64,000 nucleotides of DNA, from the NCBI RefSeq assembly GCF_000092425.1, contig NC_014221.1:2051001-2115000 (forward strand). The letters are read 5' to 3'. Origin of the DNA: Truepera radiovictrix DSM 17093. GTDB lineage: Bacteria; Deinococcota; Deinococci; Deinococcales; Trueperaceae. This document shows, piece by piece, positions 17,151-25,667 of this stretch; position 1 is the first letter of the stretch; every line of letters begins with the position of its first letter. Below the pieces are notes generated by a model. It did not search any database, was not told the origin of the DNA, and saw only the letters and a list, made by a program, of their open reading frames with translations. A program made the position numbers and the translations under genes.

Positions 17151-18332
17151 GTGACCCTGCGCCCGTTCGTCCTCTTCCTCGCCCTGCGCCACATCCGCCG
17201 CCGCGCCCTGCAGAGCGCCCTGACGGTGTTGGGGGTCGCCGTCGGGGTGATGGTGCTCGTCACGGCGTTGTCCTTGACAAACGGTTTTATCGACGAGCTG
17301 ATCTCGAGCACCCTGCAAGCGACCCCCCACGTGTCGCTCTACCCAGCGGGCGGCGGCACGCTCCCCGACGACGGGAGGCTCTTGGCGGCCATCGAAGCGC
17401 ACCCCGAGGTCGTCGCGGCCGCGCCCTACGTCTCCGCGCAGGCGCTCATCGCCCGCCGCGCCGACGCGCAGGCCGGGATCCCGGGCCGCCAGGGCTACAC
17501 CCAGGTCCTCGGCATCGACCCCGAACGCCAGCAGGCGGTGCTCGACCTGGAGGTCCTCTCCGCGGAGGCGTCGGCGCTCGAGGCGGGCGGCATCATCTTG
17601 GGGAGCAGCCTCGCCAACAGCCTCGGCGTCTGGGCGGGCGACGAGGTGCTCCTAGTGGACTTTAACCGCAGCCGCACCGCCTTTCCGGTGGCGGGTACGT
17701 TTCGCGTCGGCAACGAGATCATCGACGCGGCGGTGTCGTACACCTCGGTGCAAGCGCTGCAGGACTATCTGGGCGCGCCGGGGGAGCTGAGCGGTTTTCA
17801 CGTCCGCCTCGCCGACCCCGACCGCGCGCTCGCGGTCGCCCAAACGCTCGCCGACACCACCGGGCTCCTCGCCACCCCCTGGCAGCACCTGTTCGGCAAC
17901 CTCGTCGAACAGCTCGAGCTGCAGAAAACCTTGATCAGCGTGGTGGTCTTTTTGATCGTGTTGGTCGCCGCTATGGGGATCGCCAACATCTTGATCCTGA
18001 CGGTCGCCGAAAAAACCGAGGAAATCGCCCTTTTGCGGGCGGTCGGCGCCTCGCAGCGGCAGATCTTGGCCGTTTTCACCACCGAAGGGCTGCTGTTGGG
18101 GGGCGTGGGCACGCTGCTGGGGGCACTTTTGGGGCTCGGCCTCTCCTTGTACTTCAAGTTCCAACCCTACCCGCTCCCCGGCGACCTCTACTTCATCACC
18201 CAGCTCCCCGTCGCGCTGCAGGCGTGGGACTTCGTCTGGGTCTGCACCCTGTCGCTGGTCACGAGCGTCGTCGCCGGCCTTCTCCCCGCGCGGCGCGCGG
18301 GGAGGCTCGACCCCGCCGAGATCTTGCGCTAA
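17151..18332 (+). CDS. ABC transporter permease, MacB/LolC-FtsX type
   Basis: Integral membrane permease, 393 aa. One N-terminal span (LALRHIRRRALQSALTVLGVAVGVMVLV), a large extracytoplasmic domain of the MacB-PCD kind (about 45-265), then three C-terminal spans in an FtsX domain (ILILTVAEKTEEIALLRAVGASQRQI is the conserved coupling segment; the end is LLPARRAGRLDPAEILR). GTG start 28 nt after mltG. No ATPase partner is adjacent, so its mate must be encoded elsewhere. It could export lipoproteins, peptides or another substrate. Confidence 0.9.
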   Translation: MTLRPFVLFLALRHIRRRALQSALTVLGVAVGVMVLVTALSLTNGFIDELISSTLQATPHVSLYPAGGGTLPDDGRLLAAIEAHPEVVAAAPYVSAQALIARRADAQAGIPGRQGYTQVLGIDPERQQAVLDLEVLSAEASALEAGGIILGSSLANSLGVWAGDEVLLVDFNRSRTAFPVAGTFRVGNEIIDAAVSYTSVQALQDYLGAPGELSGFHVRLADPDRALAVAQTLADTTGLLATPWQHLFGNLVEQLELQKTLISVVVFLIVLVAAMGIANILILTVAEKTEEIALLRAVGASQRQILAVFTTEGLLLGGVGTLLGALLGLGLSLYFKFQPYPLPGDLYFITQLPVALQAWDFVWVCTLSLVTSVVAGLLPARRAGRLDPAEILR

Positions 18333-18349
18333 GCTCACCTTCGGTTAGG

Positions 18350-18397
18350 TAGACTAGCCTGATGACGCTCCCCTACCCCGTAAGGCCCCGCCGATGA
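18350..18397 (+). other. Leaderless 11-codon mini-ORF overlapping the traB start
   Basis: TAGACT (18350-18355) acts as a -10 box only 6 nt before ATG 18362. The mini-ORF reads MTLPYPVRPRR and stops at TGA 18395-18397, which overlaps the ATG of the next gene (ATGA at 18394). This layout suggests a leaderless mini-cistron that feeds ribosomes into the next gene. Translation is inferred. Confidence 0.4.
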
Positions 18398-19617
18398 CCG
18401 TCACACCGGAACCGCCCCTAGACACCGCCCAACCGCTGCGCGACGTCACCCTAAAGGGCGTCGACTTCACCCTCTTGGGCACCGCCCACGTCTCCCGGAC
18501 GAGCGCCGACGAGGTCGAGCGCCTCATCCAGACGGGCGACTTCGACGCCGTCGCGGTCGAGCTCGACGCGGGCCGTTTCGGCGCCATCAGCGACCCCGAC
18601 CGCTGGGCCAAAACCGACCTGTTTGAGGTGTTTCGCGAGGGCAAAGCCGCGATGATGGCCGCGAGCCTCGCCCTGGGCGCCTTTCAGCAGCGCCTCGCCG
18701 AGCAGTCGGGGGTCGAACCGGGCGAGGAGATGCGCCGCGCGGTGCGGCTCGCCCGAGCGCGCGGCTTGCCGCTGCTACTTATCGACCGCGACCTCGGCGT
18801 GACCCTGCGCCGCGTCTACGGCAACGTGCCCTGGTGGCAGCGCCTGGTGCTCATCGGCGGCCTTCTGGGGAGCGTCTTGAGCCGCGACGAGGTGACCCCC
18901 GAAGAGGTCGAGAAGCTTAAAGAGGGGGACGTCTTGGAGGCCACCTTCGCGGAGTTCGCGGAGGACTCGGCGGCGCTCTTTGAACCCCTCATCCGCGAGC
19001 GCGACCGCTACATGGCGGCGCGGCTTCGCGAGGAGGTGTGGCGGGATGGCGAGCCGCGCTTTAAGCGGGTGCTCGTGGTGATCGGCGCGGGGCACCTCAA
19101 GGGGGTCGCGGAGCACCTGGCGGCGCCCCCGGCGACCCCGCCGGCGCTCGAGCGCGCCGCCCTCGAGGCGCTCCCCAAGGGGACGCCGTGGCACAAGCTC
19201 CTGCCCTGGGCGCTCGTGGGGCTTATCGTGCTGGGCTTTGCCATCGGGTTTTCGCGCGACCAAGCGCTGGGTTGGCAGCTCCTGCGCGAATGGGTCCTCA
19301 TCAACGGCGGGCTCTCGGCGCTCGGGGCGCTCGTCGCGACCGCGCACCCCCTAACGGTCCTCACCTCGTTCGTGGCCGCGCCGCTCACCTCGCTCAACCC
19401 CCTGGTCGGCGTGGGCTTCGTCGCAGCGGGCGTCGAGCTCTGGCTCCGCAAACCCCAGATGGGTGACTTCGCCGCCCTGCGCCGCGACGTCACGACCGCG
19501 CGCGGCTGGTGGCGCAACCGGGTCGCGCGCACCCTGTTGGTCTTTTTCCTAGCGACGCTCGGCTCGGTTCTCGGCACCTACTTGGCGGGCTTTCGGATCC
19601 TCGAGCGCTTGTTATAG
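18394..19617 (+). CDS. TraB/PrgY-family membrane protein
   Basis: TraB-family protein (407 aa), a predicted metal-dependent peptidase-like fold (Tiki/TraB/PrgY); enterococcal TraB/PrgY acts on peptide pheromone. Soluble domain 1-245: LLGTAHVSRTSADEVERLI, VAVELDAGRF (metal-ligand Glu), RERDRYMAARL and VLVVIGAGHLKGV. Four hydrophobic segments follow in the C-terminal 160 residues, including PLTSLNPLVGVGFVAAGVELWLRKPQMGDF, characteristic of bacterial and archaeal members. The ATG overlaps the stop of a leaderless mini-ORF. Physiological substrate unknown. Confidence 0.9.
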   Translation: MTVTPEPPLDTAQPLRDVTLKGVDFTLLGTAHVSRTSADEVERLIQTGDFDAVAVELDAGRFGAISDPDRWAKTDLFEVFREGKAAMMAASLALGAFQQRLAEQSGVEPGEEMRRAVRLARARGLPLLLIDRDLGVTLRRVYGNVPWWQRLVLIGGLLGSVLSRDEVTPEEVEKLKEGDVLEATFAEFAEDSAALFEPLIRERDRYMAARLREEVWRDGEPRFKRVLVVIGAGHLKGVAEHLAAPPATPPALERAALEALPKGTPWHKLLPWALVGLIVLGFAIGFSRDQALGWQLLREWVLINGGLSALGALVATAHPLTVLTSFVAAPLTSLNPLVGVGFVAAGVELWLRKPQMGDFAALRRDVTTARGWWRNRVARTLLVFFLATLGSVLGTYLAGFRILERLL

Positions 19618-19696
19618 CAGGTAGCATCTGGTCACGAACGCTCCGCACCTAAACCGTCTAGTCAAGCGCTCACCTTCTTGGATACTACCTGCCTAT
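19614..19696. repeat. Imperfect inverted repeat around the traB-recX gap
   Basis: ATAGCAGGTAGCATC at 19614-19628 matches the reverse complement of 19681-19696 with one insertion and one mismatch. The left arm includes the traB stop codon; the right arm lies just before the recX promoter box. It could be a stem-loop at the end of the traB mRNA or paired operator sites. Confidence 0.45.
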
Positions 19697-19721
19697 TCCC
19701 ATAACGGCTTAAACTCGCCTT

Positions 19722-20204
19722 GTGCCTGACACGCCCGAAGACGCCTACCCCTATGAGCGCGCCTGGCGCTACGCCCTCTGGCTCCTGGGGCGCCAAGCCT
19801 ACACGGGCGCGCAGCTCCAAGAGCGGCTCCGGCGCAAGGGCGCGACGCCCGAGACGGTCGAGCGGGTGCTCGCCAAGCTCGTCGACCTCGAGTTTGTAGA
19901 CGACGCCCTCTACGCCGAGGCGTACGTGCGCTCCCGCAGCCGCAACAAGGGGGCGCTGCGGTTGCGGCAGGAGCTGTTTCACAAGGGGGTGAACGAGGAG
20001 CTGGTCGAGAAGGCGCTCGGGGCGTTGGACGAGCGCGCACAGGTCGAGGCCGCTTCAGCGCTCGTCGAGAAGAACCTCTGGCGCTGGAAGGGCGAGCCCC
20101 GGGAACGCTACGCCAAAGCCTACGCCTTTTTGGTGCGGCGCGGGTTTCCGGCGGACGTGGTAAGAGCGGCGCTCGAACACCTGCCGCCCACGCAGGACAT
20201 TTAA
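19722..20204 (+). CDS. recX: Regulatory protein RecX
   Basis: RecX (160 aa) binds RecA filaments and limits their activity. It consists of three repeated three-helix modules: AWRYALWLLGRQAYTGAQLQERLRRKGAT, FVDDALYAEAYVRSRSRNKGALRLRQELFHKGV, and RERYAKAYAFLVRRGFPADVVRAAL, each with the family R-xx-T/S-xx-EL and L-xx-KG pattern. recA itself is not in this window. The GTG at 19722 is preceded 6 nt upstream by TAAACT (19710-19715), so it is probably leaderless. Confidence 0.9.
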   Translation: MPDTPEDAYPYERAWRYALWLLGRQAYTGAQLQERLRRKGATPETVERVLAKLVDLEFVDDALYAEAYVRSRSRNKGALRLRQELFHKGVNEELVEKALGALDERAQVEAASALVEKNLWRWKGEPRERYAKAYAFLVRRGFPADVVRAALEHLPPTQDI

Positions 20205-20270
20205 CTCTGCTCGGCGCGCCCTTGGGCCGTTACCATAGCGGCGTTTGGCAGTTGACCACTCGGAGGAAAG

Positions 20271-20627
20271 ATGCTCGCACTATACAACCTGCACAACTTC
20301 TACGGCGAGTTTTTGCAGCTCGTCCCCATCGTCGTGCTCATCTGGTTCGCCGTCCGCCGCCGCACGCCGCTGCAGCGCGTCGCCCCGGTGCTGCTCGACA
20401 TAAACGTGCTCATCGGCTTTCTCCTCTACCTCACCTCGGGGATCCGGGTTTCGGTCTGGCACCCGGTCTTTATGCTGGCGGCCATCGGGCTCGCTCACGG
20501 CGTCGCTAGGAGCACCAATCGCAAACTCGTCATCGGGGCGTGGGTCGGGGTGCTCGTGCTGGTCGCGCTCGGCGTTCAGATCGCCGGTGGCCGCTTCCTG
20601 ACGCGCCCGCTCTTGCCCGCGCTCTAG
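20271..20627 (+). CDS. Four-helix membrane protein of unknown function (118 aa)
   Basis: Unrecognised integral membrane protein with four predicted helices (about 14-30, 42-58, 66-82, 88-106), separated by short basic loops (VRRRTP, RSTNRK). The length and layout resemble small conserved membrane proteins. GGAGGAAAG precedes the ATG. Codon use is normal for the window. No partner gene is evident; tRNA-Pro follows on the same strand. Confidence 0.8.
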   Translation: MLALYNLHNFYGEFLQLVPIVVLIWFAVRRRTPLQRVAPVLLDINVLIGFLLYLTSGIRVSVWHPVFMLAAIGLAHGVARSTNRKLVIGAWVGVLVLVALGVQIAGGRFLTRPLLPAL

Positions 20628-20807
20628 GGTGCTCCGCTAAGCGTGTGAGCGCGTGTCAAAAGCGGGGCAACCGGACGACCCCACGCCCGCCCTACTGACC
20701 CAGAGCCCCTGCGATCCAGGGGCTCGGTCGGTTTCGGTTTGAGCGTCCGCCTAACTTCGCTGCGCGCGCGGGAGCTACCCCCGTCGGTCGCGCTGCAGAG
20801 CGTGCGC

Positions 20808-20837
20808 TTGACGCTCTCGGCAGGCCTACGCTAAAGT
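20808..20837 (+). promoter_or_regulatory. Promoter of tRNA-Pro
   Basis: TTGACG (20808-20813), 18-bp spacer, TAAAGT (20832-20837). The predicted start is a few bases before the tRNA 5' end at 20851. Confidence 0.6.
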
Positions 20838-20850
20838 AGGATCTTGACGT

Positions 20851-20928
<78 letters not shown>

Positions 20929-20930
20929 GG

Positions 20931-20955
20931 GCACCACCAAGGGTGGTGCTTTTTT
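20931..20955 (+). terminator. Terminator after tRNA-Pro
   Basis: GCACCACC-AAG-GGTGGTGC followed by TTTTTT. It lies 3 nt after the tRNA CCA end and also ends close to the 3' end of the convergent thioesterase gene. Confidence 0.9.
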
Positions 20956-20958
20956 CTT

Positions 20959-21354
20959 TTAGGGGTGGTCGATGACCGCTAGCGTGCACCTCGAGACGCA
21001 CACCCTTTGACCCGCTTCATCCACGATCTCAACCGTCCAGACCTGCGTGCTGCGCCCCTTGTGCACGGGCGTCGCGGTCGCCGTGACCGACCCCGAACGC
21101 TTGCCGCGCAGGTGGTTGGCGTTGATCTCCAACCCGACGACCGCTTTGCCCTCTGGGACACTGACCGCCCCCCCGACCGAAGCGACGGTTTCGGCGAGCG
21201 CGACCGACGCCCCGCCGTGCAGCAGTCCGTAGGGTTGATGTACGGCAGGGCCGACCGGCATGGTGGCGACCACACGTTCGGGGGTGGCCTCTAAGATATC
21301 GATCCCGAGCGTCTGCATCAGGGTGTTCGGCAGGGTTCCCGTAAAGCGGCTCAT
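20959..21354 (-). CDS. Hotdog-fold thioesterase (PaaI/YbgC-like)
   Basis: Acyl-CoA thioesterase of the PaaI subgroup, 131 aa. [19 protein letters not shown] and [23 protein letters not shown] carry the HGG loop and catalytic acidic residue (Glu of LAETVAS), and [11 protein letters not shown] lies on the dimer strand. The ATG at 21354 is chosen over a GTG at 21369 because TAGAGT (minus strand, 21365-21360) lies 5 nt before it, a leaderless promoter that overlaps the GTG. The substrate may be an aromatic or menaquinone-pathway acyl-CoA; this cannot be fixed from sequence. Confidence 0.88.
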   Translation of the reverse strand: MSRFTGTLPNTLMQTLGIDILEATPERVVATMPVGPAVHQPYGLLHGGASVALAETVASVGGAVSVPEGKAVVGLEINANHLRGKRSGSVTATATPVHKGRSTQVWTVEIVDEAGQRVCVSRCTLAVIDHP

Positions 21355-21394
21355 GCGCCACTCTAGCACCCGAAAACCACAAACGGGTGCGAAA

Positions 21395-21403
21395 ATGTTA
21401 GAA
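21395..21403 (+). promoter_or_regulatory. Extended -10 promoter of gyrA
   Basis: TGT-TAGAAT (21395-21403) is an extended -10 element. It gives gyrA a leader of about 145 nt. No clear -35 is seen. Confidence 0.4.
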
Positions 21404-21554
21404 TGACCCGTTTGCGAGGGCGTTTTTATACCCCCGCACGCGCTCTACTGAGCTGACTTAAACCGCCTTGCGGCGCGCTACAACATCGCAAGAGGAGCCC
21501 TAGCGCCACGCAAGCGGCGCCAAAAGCCGAACCCGCTCGGCCATGGAGGTTTGT

Positions 21555-24026
21555 TTGAACGAGGGACAGGTCGTACCCGTCGTCATCACCGACGAGATCA
21601 AAACGAGTTTTATCAACTACGCGATGTCGGTCATCGTCGACCGCGCGCTACCAGACGTACGCGACGGCCTGAAACCCGTGCAGCGGCGCATTCTCTACGC
21701 CATGCAGGAGCTCGGCCTCTTTCCGCGCAACAAGTACGTCAAATCCGCCGGGGTCGTCGGTGAGGTCATCAAAAAGTATCACCCGCACGGCGACACCGCC
21801 ATCTACGACGCGATGGTCCGCATGGCGCAGGACTGGAACGTGCGCTACACCTTGGTCGACGGTCAGGGCAACTTCGGTTCGATCGACGGCGACCCCGCCG
21901 CCGCCTACCGCTACACCGAAGCGCGCATGACGAGCGTCGCCGAGGCGATCCTCGCCGACATCGACAAAGAGACGGTCGACTTCAAGGAGAACTTCGACGG
22001 CACCACCGTCGAACCGGAGGTGCTCCCCTCGGCCGTACCCAACATGCTCGTCAACGGCGCTTCGGGGATCGCCGTGGGGATGGCGACGAACATCCCGCCG
22101 CACAACCTTGGGGAGGTGGTCGACGGGCTTCTGGCGATGCTGGACAACCCCGAGATCACCCTCGACGAGCTCATGGAGCACATCAAGGGCCCGGACTTCC
22201 CGACGGGCGGGGTGATGAGCCGCACGGGGATCCGCCAAGCGTTCGAGACGGGCCGCGGCAGCATCCGGCTGCGCGCCAAGGTGCGCTTCGAGGAGCGGGG
22301 CCGCGGCACCTCGATCGTCGTCACCGAGATCCCCTATCAGGTCAACAAGACCTCGCTCATCCAGACCGCCGCGGGGCTCGTGCGCAGCAAGCGCATCGAG
22401 GACATCGCCAACATCCGCGACGAGTCCGACCGCCAGGGGATGCGCATCGTCTTCGAGCTCAAGCGCGGCGCGCACCCCGAGCTGGTGCTCAATCAGCTCT
22501 ACAAGTACACCCAGCTGCAGAGCACCTTTAGCGTCAACAACCTAGCCATCGTCGACCGCTCGCCGCGCGTGCTCCCCCTCAAGGACGCGCTCGCCCTCTT
22601 TCTCGACCACCGCGCCGACGTGGTGCGCCGCCGCACGACGTTCGAGCTGCGCAAAGCGCGCGAACGGGCGCACATCTTAGAGGGCTACCTCATCGCGCTA
22701 GAGCGGCTCGACGAGGTGATCGCGCTCATTCGCGGCTCCGCCGACGGCCCGACGGCGCGCGAGGGGCTCGTGGCCGAGTTTGGCCTCACCGAGGTGCAAG
22801 CGCAAGCTGTCTTGGACATGCGCCTGCAACGCCTCACCGGGCTAGAGCGTGAAAAGCTGCAGGGCGAGTACCGCGAGCTGCAAGCGGAGATCGCCCGCCT
22901 CGAGGCGATCTTGGGCGACGCGAACGAGCTGCGCAAGGTGATCAAGCGCGAGCTGCGCGAGGTCAAGAAAAACTTCGCCGATGCGCGCCGCACGCAGATT
23001 AGCGACAACGACAGCGACATCTCCAAAGAGGACCTCATCGCCGAAGAGCACATGGTCGTGACCCTGACGCGGGGCGGCTACATCAAACGCACGCCGCTCG
23101 CGGCCTACCGCGCCCAAGCGCGCGGCGGGCGCGGCGTCAACGCGCAAAAGGCCAAAGAGGACGACATCAACTCGATGCTGATCGTCGGCAACACGCACGA
23201 CTATCTGCTCTTCTTTACCGACCGCGGCCGCGTCTACCGCGAGAAGATCTACGACCTCCCCGAGGCCGAACGGGCGGCGCGCGGCAGCCACCTGCGCAAC
23301 ATCTTGCCGCTCGCGGAGGACGAACGGGTCGCCACGGTGCTCTCGGTCCGCGACTTTAACGCCGAAGGGTACTTCGTCTTCGCCACCCGCCAGGGGATGA
23401 TCAAAAAGACCGCCATCCGCGAGTACGGCAACCTCAACGCCTCGGGGCTGATCGCCATCAACCTCATCGAGGGTGACGAGCTGGTCTCGGTGCGCCACGG
23501 CTGGGACGGCGCACACGTCGTGTTAGCGACCCGCGAGGGGCAGGCCATCCGCTTCCCCGAAGCCGACGTGCGCGACACCGGGCGGGCGACCCAAGGGGTG
23601 CGCGGCATCCGCCTCAAACCGAACGACGCCCTTGTGAGCCTCTCGGTCATCGCCGGCGAGCATCTCGGCGACGCCGAACTCCTCGCCGTCACGGAGTGCG
23701 GGTACGGCAAGCGCACCCCTTTAAGCGACTACCCCGTGCAGGGCCGCGGCGGCCAAGGGGTCATCACGCTGCGCGTGACCCCCAAGACCGGCCCGCTCGT
23801 CTCGCTCGACTACGTGCGCGGCGATGAGGAGCTTTTGGTGCTCTCCGAGGGGGGGGTCTTGATCCGCACGCGCGTCGGCGAGGTGAGCCGCTACGGCAGG
23901 CCGTCGCAAGGCGTCACCATCATGCGCCTCGGCGACGGCGACCGCGTCGTCTCGGTGATGGTGATGCTCGCCGAAGAGACGCTCGGAAGGGCTGCTGACA
24001 CCGACGACACCTCGCTGCTCAACTAG
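21555..24026 (+). CDS. gyrA: DNA gyrase subunit A
   Basis: Type IIA topoisomerase subunit that breaks and rejoins DNA, 823 aa. TTG 21555 is preferred because GGAGG at 21545-21549 lies 5 nt before it; the ATG at 21543 overlaps that site. [28 protein letters not shown] opens the winged-helix domain, [12 protein letters not shown] is the quinolone region (Thr at the E. coli Ser83 position), and [10 protein letters not shown] holds the catalytic Tyr. The GyrA box QARGGRGV at about 515 and a second, similar [11 protein letters not shown] near 725 belong to the beta-pinwheel and support gyrase rather than Topo IV. gyrB is not nearby. Confidence 0.97.
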   Translation: MNEGQVVPVVITDEIKTSFINYAMSVIVDRALPDVRDGLKPVQRRILYAMQELGLFPRNKYVKSAGVVGEVIKKYHPHGDTAIYDAMVRMAQDWNVRYTLVDGQGNFGSIDGDPAAAYRYTEARMTSVAEAILADIDKETVDFKENFDGTTVEPEVLPSAVPNMLVNGASGIAVGMATNIPPHNLGEVVDGLLAMLDNPEITLDELMEHIKGPDFPTGGVMSRTGIRQAFETGRGSIRLRAKVRFEERGRGTSIVVTEIPYQVNKTSLIQTAAGLVRSKRIEDIANIRDESDRQGMRIVFELKRGAHPELVLNQLYKYTQLQSTFSVNNLAIVDRSPRVLPLKDALALFLDHRADVVRRRTTFELRKARERAHILEGYLIALERLDEVIALIRGSADGPTAREGLVAEFGLTEVQAQAVLDMRLQRLTGLEREKLQGEYRELQAEIARLEAILGDANELRKVIKRELREVKKNFADARRTQISDNDSDISKEDLIAEEHMVVTLTRGGYIKRTPLAAYRAQARGGRGVNAQKAKEDDINSMLIVGNTHDYLLFFTDRGRVYREKIYDLPEAERAARGSHLRNILPLAEDERVATVLSVRDFNAEGYFVFATRQGMIKKTAIREYGNLNASGLIAINLIEGDELVSVRHGWDGAHVVLATREGQAIRFPEADVRDTGRATQGVRGIRLKPNDALVSLSVIAGEHLGDAELLAVTECGYGKRTPLSDYPVQGRGGQGVITLRVTPKTGPLVSLDYVRGDEELLVLSEGGVLIRTRVGEVSRYGRPSQGVTIMRLGDGDRVVSVMVMLAEETLGRAADTDDTSLLN

Positions 24027-24057
24027 CACCCCCCAACCAAGGCGCTTTTTGCGCCAG

Positions 24058-24090
24058 AACCCCCTCGCCCGCGCGGCCGAGGGGGTTTTC
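24058..24090 (+). terminator. Terminator after gyrA
   Basis: Stem AACCCCCTCG (24058-24067) with CGAGGGGGTT (24078-24087) followed by TTTTC. A smaller hairpin GGCGC-TTTTT-GCGCC precedes it at 24041-24055. Confidence 0.85.
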
Positions 24091-24435
24091 TACGAGATGA
24101 ACTGACCCTGAGCCAACGCGCCGGTTCCCCCTCGAGCCCCCCTAGTGGCGGCTGCACCGGGCGACGGCGCGGGTAAGGGTCAGGGTTGGCTGTGTGGTGG
24201 TGAGCAGCACGCGGCGCTACGCCACCGGTAGTACAACCGCTTGCGCCGAACCGAACGCTCGTTCATACTGTGAGAACGTCGTCTTGTCACGTCCTTGTCA
24301 GGCGCGCTTTAAGCGCCGACGTCACCGCACTATAGGCCCTATCGTAGGAGCGCGAACGCCATAGGTCGGTGAAACGCGTCACACGGTTTGCTCGTTCGAG
24401 CGGCAACCACCCGCCGCTCACCTGGAGGAGACGCC
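24091..24435. other. Intergenic region before the TubC_N-like gene
   Basis: About 345 bp with no gene seen. It contains the PHO-box-like repeat at 24285-24300 and a small hairpin GGCGC...GCGCC just after it (24301-24317). Confidence 0.5.
24285..24300 (+). promoter_or_regulatory. PHO-box-like direct repeat upstream of the TubC_N-like gene
   Basis: TGTCA at 24285-24289 and again at 24296-24300, exactly 11 bp apart, as in the dyad at 1022-1065. It lies 136 bp before the start of the 121-aa gene. A role in phosphate regulation is inferred from the pattern only. Confidence 0.45.
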
Positions 24436-24801
24436 ATGGTGATTGGACAAACAGCGCTGCGCTCGCCCGCCTTTAGCGAGCGCCTCAGTGCGCTCTTAAG
24501 GGAGCTGCAAGCGCGCGGCTGCACGGTCTGGCTCGAGGGTATGACCTTGCGCTTCGACGTCCCCGAGGGCCAGCTCGCGTGGGTGCGAGCGGGGGGCGTG
24601 AGCGAGCTGCTCGGGCGCTACGGCGACGTGGTGCTCTGGCTGCCCGAGGAGCTGCCGAGCGACCTCCGGGAAGCGCAGCTCGGTTTTCAACCCGTCTGGC
24701 CGCGCGCGCCTGCCGCGGAGGGGCCAGCAGCACGCACCCTGCAGCGCCCCCAGCGATGGCCGCGCTTTGGCGCGCGCCCGCAAAACAAGTCTCACCGCTA
24801 A
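24436..24801 (+). CDS. Stand-alone TubC_N-like docking-domain protein (121 aa)
   Basis: Small soluble protein. Residues about 15-70 (LSALLRELQARGCTVWLEG, then LRFDVPEGQLAWVRAGGVSELL) resemble the TubC N-terminal docking domain: helix, W-x-E-G turn, L-R-x-x-x-P-x-G strand pair, final helix. That domain normally heads NRPS/PKS proteins, but no such genes are nearby. The C-terminal 45 residues are Pro/Arg-rich and probably disordered. ATG 24436 follows GGAGGAG. A PHO-box-like repeat lies upstream. Family assignment is by eye and moderate; function unknown. Confidence 0.7.
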   Translation: MVIGQTALRSPAFSERLSALLRELQARGCTVWLEGMTLRFDVPEGQLAWVRAGGVSELLGRYGDVVLWLPEELPSDLREAQLGFQPVWPRAPAAEGPAARTLQRPQRWPRFGARPQNKSHR

Positions 24802-25031
24802 AGCGGCAAAACGCCACACCAAGCAGCGCGCCGCACCGCCCAGGTTCGGCGCGTTTGCCGTGGGGTTTGCGCCCCTAGGCCGCGCCGTTGACGCCTCTAC
24901 GCCGCAGACGTTAGGATGCGCCGAGCAAACGTGCACATAACCCCCATCCCGCTCGCCTCGAGGCGCGCCCTTATGGTGGCGCGGGGGTCGCTACGCACGT
25001 CGGCCAAGCCACGTCGGCAAAGGAGGAAGCC

Positions 25032-25667
25032 GTGAAGGGTTTGCTTGCGGTTTCGAGGGGTATCGACGCCCTAACGACCGCGGTCGGTCGGGTGATGTTT
25101 TGGCTTACGTTGGTGATGGTGCTGATCGGCGCTTTTAACGTCATCACGCGCTACGTCGGGCGCGCCTTTAACCTCTCGCTCGGCGGCACGCGCTACATCG
25201 TCTTGCAAACCTACGCCTACAACCTCGTCTTCTTGCTCGGCGCCGCGCACGTCTTTAACCGCGACGGCCACGTCCGGGTCGACATCCTCTACGCCAACCG
25301 CAGCCCCCGCACAAAGGCGTGGATCGACATCCTCGGCACGCTCTTTTTCCTCTTCCCCTTCTGCGTGCTGGGTTTCTACCTGAGCTGGGGCTACGTCATG
25401 CGCTCGTGGCAGCAAAATGAGGTCAACATCAACGCCGGTGGGTTACCGGTCTATCCCATCAAAACGGTGATCCTCGTCGCTTTTGCGCTGTTGGTGCTGC
25501 AGGGCGTGAGCGAGATCATCAAGCGCGTCGCCGTGCTGCGCGGCTACCCGCCGCCGGCGACCGCGGCCCCCGCCGACGTGCCCCACTCGGGCGCGCTGGG
25601 CGCGGATCACCCCACCGAGCTGCTGCCACCCGAGCGTCCAGAGACGTCTACGAGGCGTGAGCGCTAA
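25032..25667 (+). CDS. TRAP transporter small permease (DctQ family)
   Basis: Small membrane subunit of a tripartite ATP-independent periplasmic transporter, 211 aa. Four membrane helices at about 18-40, 68-86, 100-118 and 145-165; family motif NVITRYVGRAFNLSLGGTRYIVLQTYAYNLVFLLGAAHVFNRDGHVRVD. The C-terminal 45 residues form a Pro/Glu-rich cytoplasmic tail. GTG start with AAAGGAGG upstream. The stop overlaps the next start (TAATG). It works with DctM (25667) and the convergently encoded binding protein (27121). Confidence 0.92.
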   Translation: MKGLLAVSRGIDALTTAVGRVMFWLTLVMVLIGAFNVITRYVGRAFNLSLGGTRYIVLQTYAYNLVFLLGAAHVFNRDGHVRVDILYANRSPRTKAWIDILGTLFFLFPFCVLGFYLSWGYVMRSWQQNEVNINAGGLPVYPIKTVILVAFALLVLQGVSEIIKRVAVLRGYPPPATAAPADVPHSGALGADHPTELLPPERPETSTRRER

